A stretch of DNA of 64,000 nucleotides from Loxodes magnus. Its lineage: Eukaryota; Ciliophora; Karyorelictea; Loxodida; Loxodidae. Where the stretch lies: positions 1 to 64,000 of the forward strand of contig CAMPDV010000454.1 in the NCBI GenBank assembly GCA_946699065.1, read 5' to 3'. This document shows positions 50,260-61,245 of this stretch, piece by piece (positions within the stretch are counted from its first letter, which is position 1; every line of letters begins with the position of its first letter). The translations under genes and the position numbers were made by a program. A model generated the notes under the pieces. The model made no database searches. It was not told the DNA's origin and saw only the letters and a program-made list of their open reading frames with translations.

Positions 50260-51000
50260 TATTAGAGTAATAAAAAGAATAAGATAAATTAGAAGTGCAA
50301 AGTTTGGTATGTGGATTTTAAGAATGTAATGGATAATGTACTGAGAATTTAATTTTTCATTGCCAAGAGATTACCTGCAAAGTTTGTTTGCTCAAATTTG
50401 TAGAAACATATACCAATTGGTTTATTTATTTTAACGATAAGGAATTTGAAGGTTATATTACATATTATTTCTGCTTTAAACTTTACAAAGAAAAGAGTTT
50501 ATTTGGGTAATTGGAGATGGAATGTTTAGTGTAACTTATGAAAATTAAAAAAAAAGTTTAGAAGAACTAAAATATCGGAAGACTAAGAGACAAAAAAATG
50601 TAAATTAAAAAAAATATAAAAACAAATTTTAGTTTAATTACGTTCACTTAATATTCAATTTTTGACTGAATAGTAGAAAATGTAAAAAAATGTAAAATCT
50701 AAAAAATTCTAGATAATTATGAATTAGTAAAATAAAAATCAACCCATTTTAAAATTTCTTCATTATTTTAAAATTTTTTTATTTCTTATTTTATTTTTTA
50801 AATAAATTTGATTTTACTTAATGTATTAATAATTCTTAATTAAATATCTATAATAAATATTTTCTACTTAAAAATAAATTAATTGCTTGTAAAATATTTT
50901 CAAAGTGCCTTACTGCTAAATCTATAATAAAAACATTTTTAATAACTTTATATAATTAATAATGTTTATTCCAATAACTGTAATAAATAAATATCAAATA
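50260..51000. other. AT-rich stretch without recognisable genes
   Basis: No feature supported. It ends at the left inverted repeat. Confidence 0.45.
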
Positions 51001-51369
51001 AATTCGATTATAGAGCGCGTAGCACTCTCGTTGGTGCGCAGCTCTTTGAATTATCTTTATTTAATGTTAAAAATTTTTATAGGCCTCTCTTTCCTTGTTT
51101 TCTCTTCCTGCAGTACGTCCCTGTAATTTTTCCTTCCAAAGCATAGAATGCAATATGCTTTACGGGTATATTTCCCCGACCTATGATGAAGAAAGTTTCC
51201 TCTTGGCATTCAGAGTTCCCCAGTTTGTCATATCTTCCTTCTCTTGTTATTTGTTTCTCTTCCTCCGATTTATCCTCCATCCGCGCTCATTTTTTAGTTT
51301 CCTTGCTGGGCCTCCAAGTAGCATCTGAAAGAGAGAGCTTTCCACCCTATTTAAATTATTTATATATAA
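51001..51369 (-). repeat. left inverted repeat of the 5.6-kb unit
   Basis: Reverse complement of 56226-56600 with roughly a dozen differences over about 365 bp by eye. Its outer end is the stem-loop AGAGC...GCTCT containing GCAC/GTGC, and its inner end is GGGTGGAAAG-type sequence. It is also a member of the dispersed repeat family, in minus orientation. Within it, 51077-51280 (minus) is open in the standard code for 67 codons (MEDKSEEEKQITREGR ...), pointing outward. Confidence 0.9.
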
Positions 51370-52667
51370 TAAAGAACTAAAGAAGGTAAATATCAGTTAA
51401 GAGCAATTTAACTATTATAAAAGAAATAATTAAAATTACTTTTATAATAATTGTAAAAAGTAAAATTTTTTAAATAATATTATGTTATTTTATCTTCATT
51501 TTTTATGGAATTATATTTTTATTTATCTTTAAATTATTTTGATTGTATTAAGAAGTTAATTAAAATTTAAAATTTTCAGAATATAAAATAATGAAATATT
51601 TATATCGTCAAAATTTTTTTAATTAAGAGTTAAGATTTATCAGAATTAGGGATTGTATTTAATTTTTTGGAAATAATTAAATAAAGGATAAAAAGTTTTG
51701 TCTTGAGCTATAGGATGGCTTAGGACTTCTTTTTTCGCAATCCATATTTATAATTTGTACTTTCAGATGAGCTTAATTCATCTAAAAGATTTTTTTATTT
51801 TACTACTATCAATTTTTTTAATATATTTGTCTGAAATAAGTTGGTCATATTTAAAATGGATATTTTTGTCATGATTTTAGTTTCTTCAACAACATCTTTA
51901 AAATAATGCTGCTTTTAACATATATAACAGTGATTTTTTATATTTTATTATTATTAATTTATTTAAATATTCTTAGGTATATTCCTCTGCTATCCATTTA
52001 TTTTTTAATAAGTTTTCTTATTTTTCTTAAAATTACTTTGTTTTATATTGGAATTAAGAAAGCTAAGATTAAAATATTTTAGATTTAATTTTGATATTTT
52101 TGTCAATCTCATCCGTTTATGATTTTATGTTATTGATTACATATTCAAGTTATGAAAATTGAAAATTTTGCTATTTGCCTATTTTTTTTAGCTCTATTTC
52201 AATTTTAATCTTTTTAAAATTCTTTCTGTTGATATGAGATTCTTTAATACCCTGATTATGCAAAAATCCCTGATGCTATTATCTTTTATCTTATTAAGGC
52301 GTTATCAATTAAATTAGGTTATTATTCTTATTTTTAAGGCATTCACAAAGAGATAATTTTTTCTTAGGTGCCATTCTATTTATATTTTTAATAAAAAATT
52401 TTTCATATTAAAAAGTTATGTTTCTAGTTTTAGAAAATAGTATCATATTTCCCTTTAAATTTTTTTAAACAATGAATATTAGTAAAAATAATAATATAAA
52501 TAAACTACCAATTTTTAAATTAAAATTGTGCAAATATAAATTATCTAGTTTTTAAACGAAAGTAAAACGTTTATGATTGTTATTAAAATTAAAAAATACA
52601 AAATAAATTTAAAAAAGAGAAGTGATTACAAATATAATAAACATAATTTATATTCTTAAATTTTTAT
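51370..52667. other. interior of the unit downstream of its gene
   Basis: Some minus-strand segments look coding in ciliate code (near 52330-52100: NALIRQKIIASGIFAQSGYQ, QKEFQKDQ, RAKKNRQIAKFSIF), with TGA recurring between them. They match nothing I know. They could be the end of the upstream gene or a second decayed gene. Confidence 0.35.
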
Positions 52668-55419
52668 TCAAGTTTTGATTAAAATAATTTTAATAAATAT
52701 CTATTTTTCTAAAAGTAGATTTAAAAAATTATTGAAAAGCTAAATTTAATTTTAATTTTTTTCAGATTGCTTTTTTCCTTCCTCTATTGCTTCGTTCTTT
52801 TCAAACTTGTAGAATTACTTTTGGACATTTTAATCCTAGAATTATATTAGCAAATTGGTTTATTGATTATATATTCCAATATTTTGAATTATTTGGTCTT
52901 TTTAATTAATATTTTTTTCTTAATGCTTCTATTTTTTTTACTATGAATAGTTCTTCTGATCTAGTTGAAATTCTTACTAAAATTCAATATTTTCAGTTTT
53001 TGGAAATATTTATTGCTAAATCTCATTTAAAGTATAAAAAGGAGTTTGATAGGTTATATTTTTGCTTATCTAGATTTTGTTCATGCTATTTCATTATTCC
53101 AGTTGAGAGTCAAATCCATCAGTTTATGAAATTATCTTTTTATAGATAAGATTATAATTTCCATTCTTGTATAAAACTTAAACGTTAGCACAAAATCCTT
53201 AAGTTTTCATTTTACTTATGTCATATGGCAAATATTGGTTAGCATCTAGCGATATTATTTCAATATTCAAATTTAAAACTATTTGTAGAATACCTAGACA
53301 AATTCCTTCTGCTTCATGTCCTACTTAAAGTGTATTTTGTAGTAATTTTTAAAAAGGGATTTAAGAATAATTTTGGAAGATCTTTTTATGTGCTTCCAAA
53401 TAATTAGCTGTAAGAGTTCTCATTTCCCATACTACAACATCATCAGTTTAATTAATGTTTTCTTAAGTTTACTATTCTAAAAATTAATAAATTCGGGTGT
53501 TTTCTTATAGTTTCTATTCTTTTAGAGAATATAATAAACTTATAAATTTTTATCTTAATTTAATATTCCCTTTTCCTTATCTAACTTAGTAATATCCTTA
53601 AGCTTTTTCAAGATTTTCTATAAAGAAAAGAAACTCTTAACTAAGAGTAGAAGGCCTTATTAAATGTTCTAAATATGAGAATCCAATAACTCTATAAAAA
53701 CTATTTCCATCATTTTTTGTAGTTCTAAAGGTATCATAATCTTTTTAAAGTATGTTCTTTAGTTCTGAAGATAAAAGCTATTAGTTCTATTATATTAATT
53801 TATTTAAATTGGTTCTTTTACTAATTCTTTAGCCATTTACTAATTCTAAGCTTTGTAAACTTATTTTATCTTACTATTCTTAAGATTAGGTTTTCTAGCT
53901 TTATTATCTATTAAGTTAGTAAATTTTATCGTTTAATTATTAGAAATTAGATTATTAAGAAAATTAGGAATTTTATGAAGAAATATCTTTGGATAGAGTT
54001 TAATTATTAGAAGATTGAATTTAAAATTATTAAGGAGCTTATTAAAACTAATTGTATGATTCATTAAAATCTTATTTTTACTAATTCTCTATTTTTATTT
54101 AGTTTTAAGCTTATTGATCGGAAATAGAACGTTTTGTTGGAGTAATGTTAAATTTTTATTCATAGTTTGAATTCTCTTATATTATGTAACTAACTTACTT
54201 TTCTTTTTATCCTTTTTAGTTATGTTCTAATTTTTATTATTTCTTGAAGGTATTTATGCTTTATTTTAATATTTAATTTTCCAAAATAAGCTCACGAATT
54301 TAATTATCTTTTCATTTATTGTCATAATTTTTTTCTTCTAATTCTTTAAGAATATTTTCATATTTCAACTTTAATTTTTGTAATGAATTTTCAAGTTTTG
54401 CCGTTTGATTATGAAATAATAAAATTTATTCTTTGGTTTTTTCTAGTGACTGCTGCATTGACTAATTGCTTATTTTTTAATTTTTTATTTCTTGCTAATT
54501 TTGTTTAATTTAAGCTTTATATGCTTTACTTTCAGATTCAAATTACTATCTTTAAATTTCCGAAACTTATTTTAGCTAGTTATCTTGATTGCGGTTTAAT
54601 TTTTCTTTTAATATTTAAATTTCATTATTTTTATCACTTTCTTCTCTTTAAAAATGTTAGACCTGCTTTTGTAATTAGTCTATTATCTCTTATTTTTCTA
54701 CTATTAATTTCTCTAAATGCTGCTATTATTTTTCAAATTATTATATCTTGGAAATCAATTCGTCAATTTCAATTTTTTAGTGATTGTTTTATTCATTTAG
54801 CTGCTAGTTTTAATTCTATAATTAGTCTATTCGAATTTACTGTAATTTGTTTTCTTATATCCAATCTTCTTGATATTTTTTTAAATCACTAAGTACTTAA
54901 ATCTAAATATTATAGTACTTACTCTTTGTTAAATAGTTGGAATGCTTTAATTTAAGTCTTAATTTAATTGATATTTCATTTGTTTTTGCTCCTGAATTTA
55001 CGAGTTTTACTGATTCTCGAAACTTTGATTTCTCATTTATTGCTGTCCTTTTATTAAAATTTGCGTAAAAGCATTTTAAGTCGTAGTTTCTTTTTAAGCG
55101 TATTCTTTGGAAGGATTATTTTGATTTATCTAAAATAAAAAATTACTGAGTACAACTAGTCAATTTTACCCTTTTCATTTCACACTTTCAAAGCATATTC
55201 TAAATTTTCCTCAGTTAGTAAATTTATATAAATACAATAATTAACAGGGCATTTGAAAAAATAATCCCTTGGTTTCTCATCAAATTAAGGCTAAAACTGC
55301 TAAGAAAGTAAAGAATCGGATATACATTCCTAGCACAATTAATGCTTACAAGTTAGAATAAATTCAAGGTATTTTGGTTTTTTTTTACAATTATTGCAAT
55401 AAGAAGGTAACTAACTCAT
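52668..55419 (-). pseudogene. RING-like finger / coiled-coil / otubain-like protein
   Basis: ATG at 55419 starts a frame with a RING-like finger at 55398-55234: C-x2-C-x12-C-x-H-x2-C-x2-C-x24-C-x4-C (YCNNCKK, LTCKHQLCQECI, FKCPVNYC). TGA 55180-55182 and a frame change follow. The second frame (open 55178 to TGA 54312) holds about 190 residues of Gln-rich coiled coil (QRIRL, LEKLIVEKQEIIDQLQKQVQ). The same frame, past that TGA, gives an otubain (peptidase C65) domain: RTTKNDGNSFYRVIGFSYLE, DDVVVWEMRTLTANYLE, VQVLYKNGNYNLIYKK. The nucleophile Cys (DGNCFYR) is Ser (codon 53700-53702) and the catalytic His (HYDILYK) is Asn (53157-53159), so peptidase activity is not expected. TGA 53091 is followed by a Gln-rich tail, open to 52668. 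The layout implies ubiquitin binding or transfer, possibly a pseudo-deubiquitinase. The fusion is seen only after bridging TGA codons and one frame change. Confidence 0.75.
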
Positions 55420-56225
55420 AGGATAAATTTATTATAGTTATTGATAAAATAAAAAGCTAAATATGAGAAATAAAGATAATCAATATAATATTTTGAATTT
55501 ATAATTTATTTCATTGGATTTACTTTTTTATATCACTTTATTTCATAAATGCTTATACTTAAATAAAAACTAATTTACATACTTTATAAATAATTTTTTT
55601 ATTAATCTCGCTTAAAAAATTTGCATGCTTTTGTTTTTATTTTTGAGGAGTTTTAAGGCTTTAGTTATCACTTTTTTTTCGCTTGAGAATAAAATAATTT
55701 TTAAGGATACAATTTTTCATTTTGATTACTCACAAATTTTTATTTAAAATTCTTAATTTCAAAACTATTTATTTTTAAGAAATTAATAAAAAAAAGTAAA
55801 GTAAAGTTTAGCAATAATTTAAATAAGAATTTACCTATAAAGGAAAATTAATCTTGATAATTAGTATTTGCATTTAATAAACTAAAATTAAAAATGTAAT
55901 TTACATTTTAACTTTTGAATTAATTCCCTAATTTAGCTAAAACTTTTGAATAAAAAATTTGTCAATACATTTTTTTTATATTAATGACTTTATTTCTACT
56001 AATGATTTTTAAAATTTATCCAAGTTAGAAAAAATTAGATAATTAAATTTTTATTTTGTATCTAATTAAAAATTAATTTCAGTCAAAGAAATTAAAAAAT
56101 AGTTAATATTTATTCTTTCGATCAAATCCTATTCAACTAAATTTTATTTTAAGTGCAAATTAGATTTTCTTTAATTTTTTATAAGTTTATTGCTTAGGAT
56201 ATTTTAAAAGTAATTTATTATTTTA
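55420..56225. other. AT-rich interior between gene start and right inverted repeat
   Basis: No recognised feature. It would include the promoter of the minus-strand gene; nothing specific is visible. Confidence 0.4.
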
Positions 56226-56600
56226 TTATATATTTTTAAATAGGGTGGAAAGCCCTCTCCTTCGGATGCTACTTGGAGGCCTAGCAAGGAAACTAAAAAA
56301 TGAGCGCGGATGGAGGATAAATCGGAGGAAGAGAAACAAATAACAAGAGAAGGAAGATGTGACAAACTGGAGAACTCTGAATGCCAGGAGGAAACTTTCT
56401 TCATCATAGGTCGGGGAAATGTACCCGTAAAGCATATTGCATTCTATGCTTTGGAAGGAAAAATTACAGGGACGTACTGCAGGAAGAGAAAACAAGGAAA
56501 GAGAGGCCTATAAAAATTTTTAACATTAAATAAAGATAATTTAAAGAGCTGCGCACCAACGAGAGTGCTACACGCTCTTTAATCGAATTTATTTATAAAT
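56226..56600 (+). repeat. right inverted repeat of the 5.6-kb unit
   Basis: Plus-orientation copy: inner start AATAGGGTGGAAAG, outer end AAAGAGCTGCGCACC ... GTGCTACACGCTCTTTAATCG then AATTTATTTAT. The 67-codon frame mirrored from the left arm lies at 56310-56513 (plus, outward). The two versions differ at about three residues (for example YDKLGN versus CDKLEN and NIPVK versus NVPVK). Whether it is translated is unknown. Confidence 0.9.
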
Positions 56601-56837
56601 ATTATATTTTTTATAACTCTTTAACTCTTAGCATTATAAAAAATTGCAATCTTTATTTAAACTTTTTATTTTCAAACTTCCCCTTTCAATAAATATATCT
56701 GTTTCATTCATAATTATATTAAAAAAATGGATTGGATTAGAAATAAATAATCTATTTTTAGATATATAAATTAGATTTAAATTTTTTCTAGAACATTTAG
56801 ATTAATTTGAACTTTATTATATTAATATAAATAAATA

Positions 56838-57165
56838 GGGAGGAGCAATCCTCAAACTGAGATTAATTTAAGATCTGGTACCAGGAAGTACCTATGGGCA
56901 AAGAACCGAACAAGAATCTTGGTAGGAGTCAAGAGAAGACAAGACTAAAGAGGTATCAAATAGCGTTAATGATAAAAGATGTTAGATATTAAAGTCTTTT
57001 AGGGAGCATTCCGATAATAACCCTATAAAAGACAAGATTCAAAAAGAAATGATAGCACTGTGGAAGACTTCAGAAAATAATTTTTTTAACTTTAAAAATC
57101 TTTATTAAAGAAGCTGCTCGCCATTGAGATGCTACGCACTCTCTAATCTTATTTATTTATTGAAA
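56838..57165 (+). repeat. dispersed repeat, diverged single copy
   Basis: Starts AATAGGGAGGAGCAATCCTC and ends GCTGCTCGCCATTGAGATGC then ACGCACTCTCTAATC and a TTATTTATT run, the same start and end as the inverted-repeat arms. The middle is diverged. A very similar start occurs at 63961. Confidence 0.65.
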
Positions 57166-58800
57166 AATTAATTTTAAAATCTCAACCTCTTTTCCACCAA
57201 TTTTAAGTCATATTATTTGATTGTTATTTTTTATAATAAATAAATGATTATACTATACTATCCTATAAAATTATTTATTCTGGAATTTATTAGTCCTTCA
57301 ATTTTTCTAGTTTTATCTCCAGATAATATAACAAAAATTTTCTTCAATTATTCCATTTTTAAATTCAGGTTTTTCAATAGCCCAATTATTAACATAAATT
57401 GCTTATAATATTTTAATAATAAATTTAAAAATAGTATCAATTGTATTATTTTATTTAGAATCTATCTCTAATTTATTATATTTTCATTTAATTTTCACGC
57501 AAAATATTATATCTAATCTAATAAAATTTAATTAGTTTAATATTATCTATAATAATTGAAATTAAAGTCTTTTATTATTGCAACTGATTGCTAGTTAAAT
57601 TCACTTAATTGAAGTTTAATTTTATTAATTTTTTTTTCGTATTCATTAAGATTGATTAGAATCTTTTTACTTATAGTGTACTTTTATTTTATAATTTTAC
57701 ATCTGGTAAATCTCTTATAATATAATAAAGATGTCTTGAGATATCTCATGATAACATCTAAGTTGTTTTGAGACTAAATTATTTTTATATCTCTGCTTTT
57801 TTCAGGAGTCTTTCTTCGGTTTATAATTTAATTTGCAAATTCTTAAATTTCTTAAGCAACTTTACGATTTTAGAATCTCTTAGAAAAGTAAATCTTATCT
57901 TAGCTCTTAAAAAAGAGAATTTTAAAATTTATCTCTTGCCAAATTTTGATAAAAATATTTAAAATTGATTATAATTTAATAATACAAATTTATAATTTAA
58001 TTTTTGAGTATAGCTCTAAATATGATTATTCAATAACCAATAACCAAATTAAATTCTTTCAATTTGCAAATAAAACCTTTACAAGTATTTTTTCCATCAA
58101 AATTTTATTACTTTTTATTCTATTTCTAAAAGAAATGGAGCAAAAAGAGATTTAATGACTTATAATTTACTATATTTACTTCTGCTTATATTAATCTATT
58201 ATTTTATTTATAATAGAAGAATATTAATATAAGTATAATCCTTTTTATTTTTAATTAAAAATCTTAACTTTAAATTATGTTGGAGATATTTTATCTATTT
58301 CTTAGTCCATCATTAGAGTTAATATTAATAAAGGATAAACTTAGAAACTTATTAATAATCACTTTTTTTTTATTTTATAAGATTGTCTGTAGCAAAACTT
58401 TATTTATTTGATCTTTGTAGCTAATATTAAAATAAATCATTTAAATTCTTATCTTTAAATTAATAAATTTAATTGTACATTTATATCTTTAAAATATAAT
58501 TCTAAACAAAACATTTATTTCCTTTTTTGAACTTTTTTTCATGTATTTAAATAGTCATTTAAAATTGGAAAAATATTTTATCCTATTTTGATTTTAAAAA
58601 CTATATCTAATTTATTATGCAGGTTTAATCAAAGCAAGGAAATTCTCTTTTTCTTTTTTTAAACTATTTTAATCTATTTAGTTAGCATTACTTTAAATTT
58701 AATAGCTCGTTTTTAGGTTTTTAATATTAGCTTTTAGCAAACGTCTTTTCTTTAAGTTAAATAATTATAATTTGTGAATTTTTACGGGCCTATTAATGAC
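57166..58800 (-). other. minus-strand open frames, possible decayed gene
   Basis: Several adjoining ciliate-code frames read coherently: near 58740-58290 (LKEKTFAKSQYQKPKNELLN, REFPCFDQTC, IQIHEKKFKKGNKCFVQN), near 58060-57500 (YFSKRFQNRKVAQEIQEFAN, INLNEYEKKINKIKLQLSEF) and near 57470-57290 (NNWAIEKPEFKNGIIEENF). The middle part is heptad-like. The FPCFDQTC segment recalls the end of the RING-like finger at 55.2 kb (FKCPVNYC), so a distant relative of that gene is possible, but I cannot show the rest of a finger. Confidence 0.35.
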
Positions 58801-58829
58801 TTAATTAATTATTATTATTTAGATCTTAT

Positions 58830-59005
58830 TTAAGAAGACCGGAACATTTGGTTCAAGATTTAAGAATAAATTTTAATAAATAGATTCCCAGCTGATGTTA
58901 CTCATTGGAAGAATAGGATGAACAACAAGAAGTATGATAATACTATTTTAATATTAAAAGAGCTACGTGCCAATGAGGAGCCACGTTAATCATATTTATT
59001 ATTAA
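58830..59005 (+). repeat. dispersed repeat, 3' end only
   Basis: AAAAGAGCTACGTGCCAATGA followed by GGAGCCACGTTAATC and a TATTTATT run is a diverged version of the family stem-loop end. The 5' part is not clear. Confidence 0.5.
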
Positions 59006-59049
59006 TATTTAATATTTAAACTAAAAAGACTTTTGGACATCTTTAAATA

Positions 59050-59160
59050 TAAGAATTTGTAGAGATTTCCAGACTTTTATATTTAGCTTCTATAGCAATC
59101 TAGAGGTGGCGGGAAAAAGTTTGAAATACCTCCAAGAACTTCAAACATTTAATTTTGTAT
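59050..59160 (+). repeat. ORF1-unit 3' end, inverted match to 62215-62325
   Basis: About 108 bp (GAATTTGTAGAGAT ... GTTTGAAATACCTCCAAGAA ... ACATTTAATTTTG) that match the reverse complement of the 3' end of the minus-strand ORF1 copy at 62.2 kb. It carries the family terminus found after other ORF1 copies. The ORF1 body upstream is missing or unreadable. Confidence 0.7.
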
Positions 59161-59458
59161 TTTTATTTTTAAAATCCTACTTTCATTTCTATTTTTGATT
59201 AAAGCTATTATATCTAAGTTTTAAAGCTTAATGACGATACAAATGCTAAAATACAAAGCTTATATAATCAAAATTATGTTAAAACTATTAATTTTTTAAT
59301 TTTTATATTTAAAACCTAATTTAGTATTTTTTTATTTATCTATTCGCTTTTTAAATTTGATATTGCTTTTGATCTTTTTCTGATTTTTGTAACGAATTAT
59401 ATCCTTTTATTTTACTTATAAATATAAAAAATTATTATATAATTTAATTTAATTTAAA

Positions 59459-59700
59459 TAAGGTGGACCTTGTCTCTAAAGGTTACGCCAAGAATTCCCC
59501 AAAGATGAACTGACTGAGAAGCAAGCCTTCTTCTTGTTGGAGCAGCTTAATCTCTTCATCATTGTTTGGAAATCTACCTGTAATCGCCTGTTGGGATCCT
59601 GTGCTTTGGTGAATTGGAATTGCAACCTTGCCCACAATTAGAAGAGAAGATAAAAAGGGAATATTGACAAGGCATAACAGCAAGTCTAAATGAAATTGGA
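59459..59700 (+). repeat. dispersed repeat, 5' portion
   Basis: Begins AAGGTGGACCTTGTCTC and contains TTCATCATTGTTTGG ... TCCTGTGCTTTGG, equivalent to the TTCATCATAGGTCGGGG ... CTATGCTTTGG part of the inverted-repeat arms. The terminal stem-loop is not evident. Confidence 0.5.
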
Positions 59701-59836
59701 ATAATTGGTCTAAAAATAAGTGAAACTTTTTAGAGATAATAATTGCTTTTACTATATAATAAATAAAAAACGAAAAATATAGATGTGGCTGTGTTAATCA
59801 GCTATTAAACTAAGTTCTATTAAATGATCTAAATGA

Positions 59837-60328
59837 GCTTCACAAGATTTAATCTAATAGTTTAAAATTATAACTTTAAAATTAAATCTTTATTCAGAAA
59901 ATTTAAAATATGCAGCTATTATATAGAATTGTAATGCTTAGTAATAAGCAGGATATTTCCAAGAGTAAAACTAATCTAGAGGAAATAGATCAGATTAATT
60001 TTCTAACTTGGGTGTCTATCCTAATACCTCTCGCATGTTTAAGAGTGCTGTATCATTTGTACGAGATAACCTTAAATATTTTATTCATAATTTCTATGCG
60101 AAATTTTTTATGCATTTGAAGGTAAAATATATTGAAGAAATAGCTTTAGAACATAGAAAAATCATAAATAATGAAAACATTAAAAATTAAAACTTGGAGA
60201 TTAGCCAGGCTGGAGAATGCTAGATTATAAAGATGGAGAATAAGAACCATAAACTTTCAAATATCTAATACAAGAACGTATAATCATAGGAAGAGGAAAT
60301 AAGCAAAAATTTATAGATTAAATTTTGA
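59837..60328 (+). CDS. unassigned open frame, 163 codons in ciliate code
   Basis: Open from just after TGA 59834 to TGA 60326-60328. It reads coherently, with AAIIQNCNAQQQAGYFQEQN, LGVYPNTSRMFKSAVSFVRD, LKYFIHNFYAKFFMHLKVKY and EIALEHRKIINNE. No ATG lies near its start, so it may be the 3' part of a longer gene. No domain is recognised and no second copy was found. It sits between the ORF1-type inverted ends at 59.1 and 62.2 kb. Confidence 0.4.
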
Positions 60329-60460
60329 AGTGATTACCTGTTAATTTGTGAAACCATTATATTCATTTATTACCCTTATTTTTAAGATAAAATTTATTAT
60401 TTTTATTTAAAAACTTAGGTTTATCTCACATTAAAATATAAATAAAAATGCTAAAAAAAG

Positions 60461-61245
60461 ATGTCGGACTTCAGGAAGGAATTTTTCACTGCTCCAAAGA
60501 AGTAGGGCTCAGGAACCTAACAGCAGTATGAGGAGGCCAAAAAGCAATAGAAAACAACTCATGCTGCTATAACACCAACCTCGAGGGAGAAATCGAGGAA
60601 ACAGGCGAAGTACGTCCTACACTAGAAAGTTTTGGAATTTAATTCTTCCGGACAAATGAGCATGGAGTAGCTCATCATGTTAAGAAGCTCAGCAGGGAAA
60701 ATTCTAAGCTGATAAGCAGTGACCTCTAAGATAAATTGGATTTAAGGATGGTAACTAGGAGATTGAAATCGAAGCCTTGTGGAACAACTAACGAGAGTAG
60801 TTTAATTAGACAAATTCTCAACTATAGAAAATTCAAGATTAAAGCTAACAGATTGAAAACCAATTAAAGAGCCAAAAGCAGGAAAATTAAAATAAAGGAA
60901 ATTTTTGGGATAAAAAATGGAAATAGAGTAAGTTGGAATAAATTAGTCTTAAATGAAAAAACAAAAAATAGCTTAACAAAACAGAAAAAAATAAGAATTA
61001 ATTAAAATGCTAATTTTGCAAATTAATAAAATCTCATAAAAGAATTGTTTGAAATTTTGGAATTTTAAAAACTAATATTGATTTTAGGAGAAAAAGAGAA
61101 AGAAAAGCTCTATTTTAATCCTGAAGGAAACCTATACAAGAGAAAAGTTACTCAAGAACTAAAGAAATTGATTTTAACAAAACATGAAGAAGACAAGAAT
61201 TAAAGAAAATGGAATGAAAACAGAACTTAAAAACTTATTTTATGA
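60461..61245 (+). pseudogene. retroelement ORF1-like protein with one frameshift
   Basis: Starts MSDFRKEFFTAPKKQGSG, the clearest N-terminus of the knuckle-type ORF1 family. TSREKSRKQAKYVL and EFNSSGQMSMEQL then match the 17.7 kb copy. A single frame change near 60685 restores the coiled coil (HVKKLSRENSKLISSDLQDK), and the frame is open to TGA 61243-61245. The knuckle position reads LYFNPEGNLYKRKV: Cys, Cys, His and Cys are all replaced although the spacing survives. About 260 residues in total. Zinc binding is lost. Confidence 0.65.

Larger units (their letters stand above)
51001..56600. mobile_element. 5.6-kb inverted-repeat-bounded unit carrying a RING/coiled-coil/otubain gene
   Basis: Two nearly identical 365-bp inverted repeats enclose about 4.85 kb, and the only readable gene lies on the minus strand (52668-55419). 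I could not recognise a transposase, integrase or reverse transcriptase inside. No clear target-site duplication is visible: both outer flanks read AAATAAATTCGATTA toward the repeat, but that may be part of the repeat itself. Because single diverged copies of the repeat occur elsewhere, the unit could be a transposon with long terminal repeats or a composite formed by two inverted copies of a short element. Their near-identity favours recent formation, conversion or joint mobility. Confidence 0.6.

Noticed and set aside
51095..51380. plus-strand frames over the left inverted repeat
   Set aside because: Mirror versions occur in the right arm simply because the DNA is repeated; no domain, and they overlap each other in different frames.
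52943..53149. 68-codon plus-strand frame
   Set aside because: Antisense to the end of the otubain domain and the Gln-rich tail on the minus strand.
54521..54892. 123-codon plus-strand standard-code frame
   Set aside because: It is the complement of the Gln-rich coiled coil on the minus strand; its Phe/Leu/Ile-rich composition is the antisense shadow of Gln/Lys/Asn codons.
59483..59683. 66-codon minus-strand frame
   Set aside because: Lies across a copy of the dispersed repeat and is not kept in the other copies.
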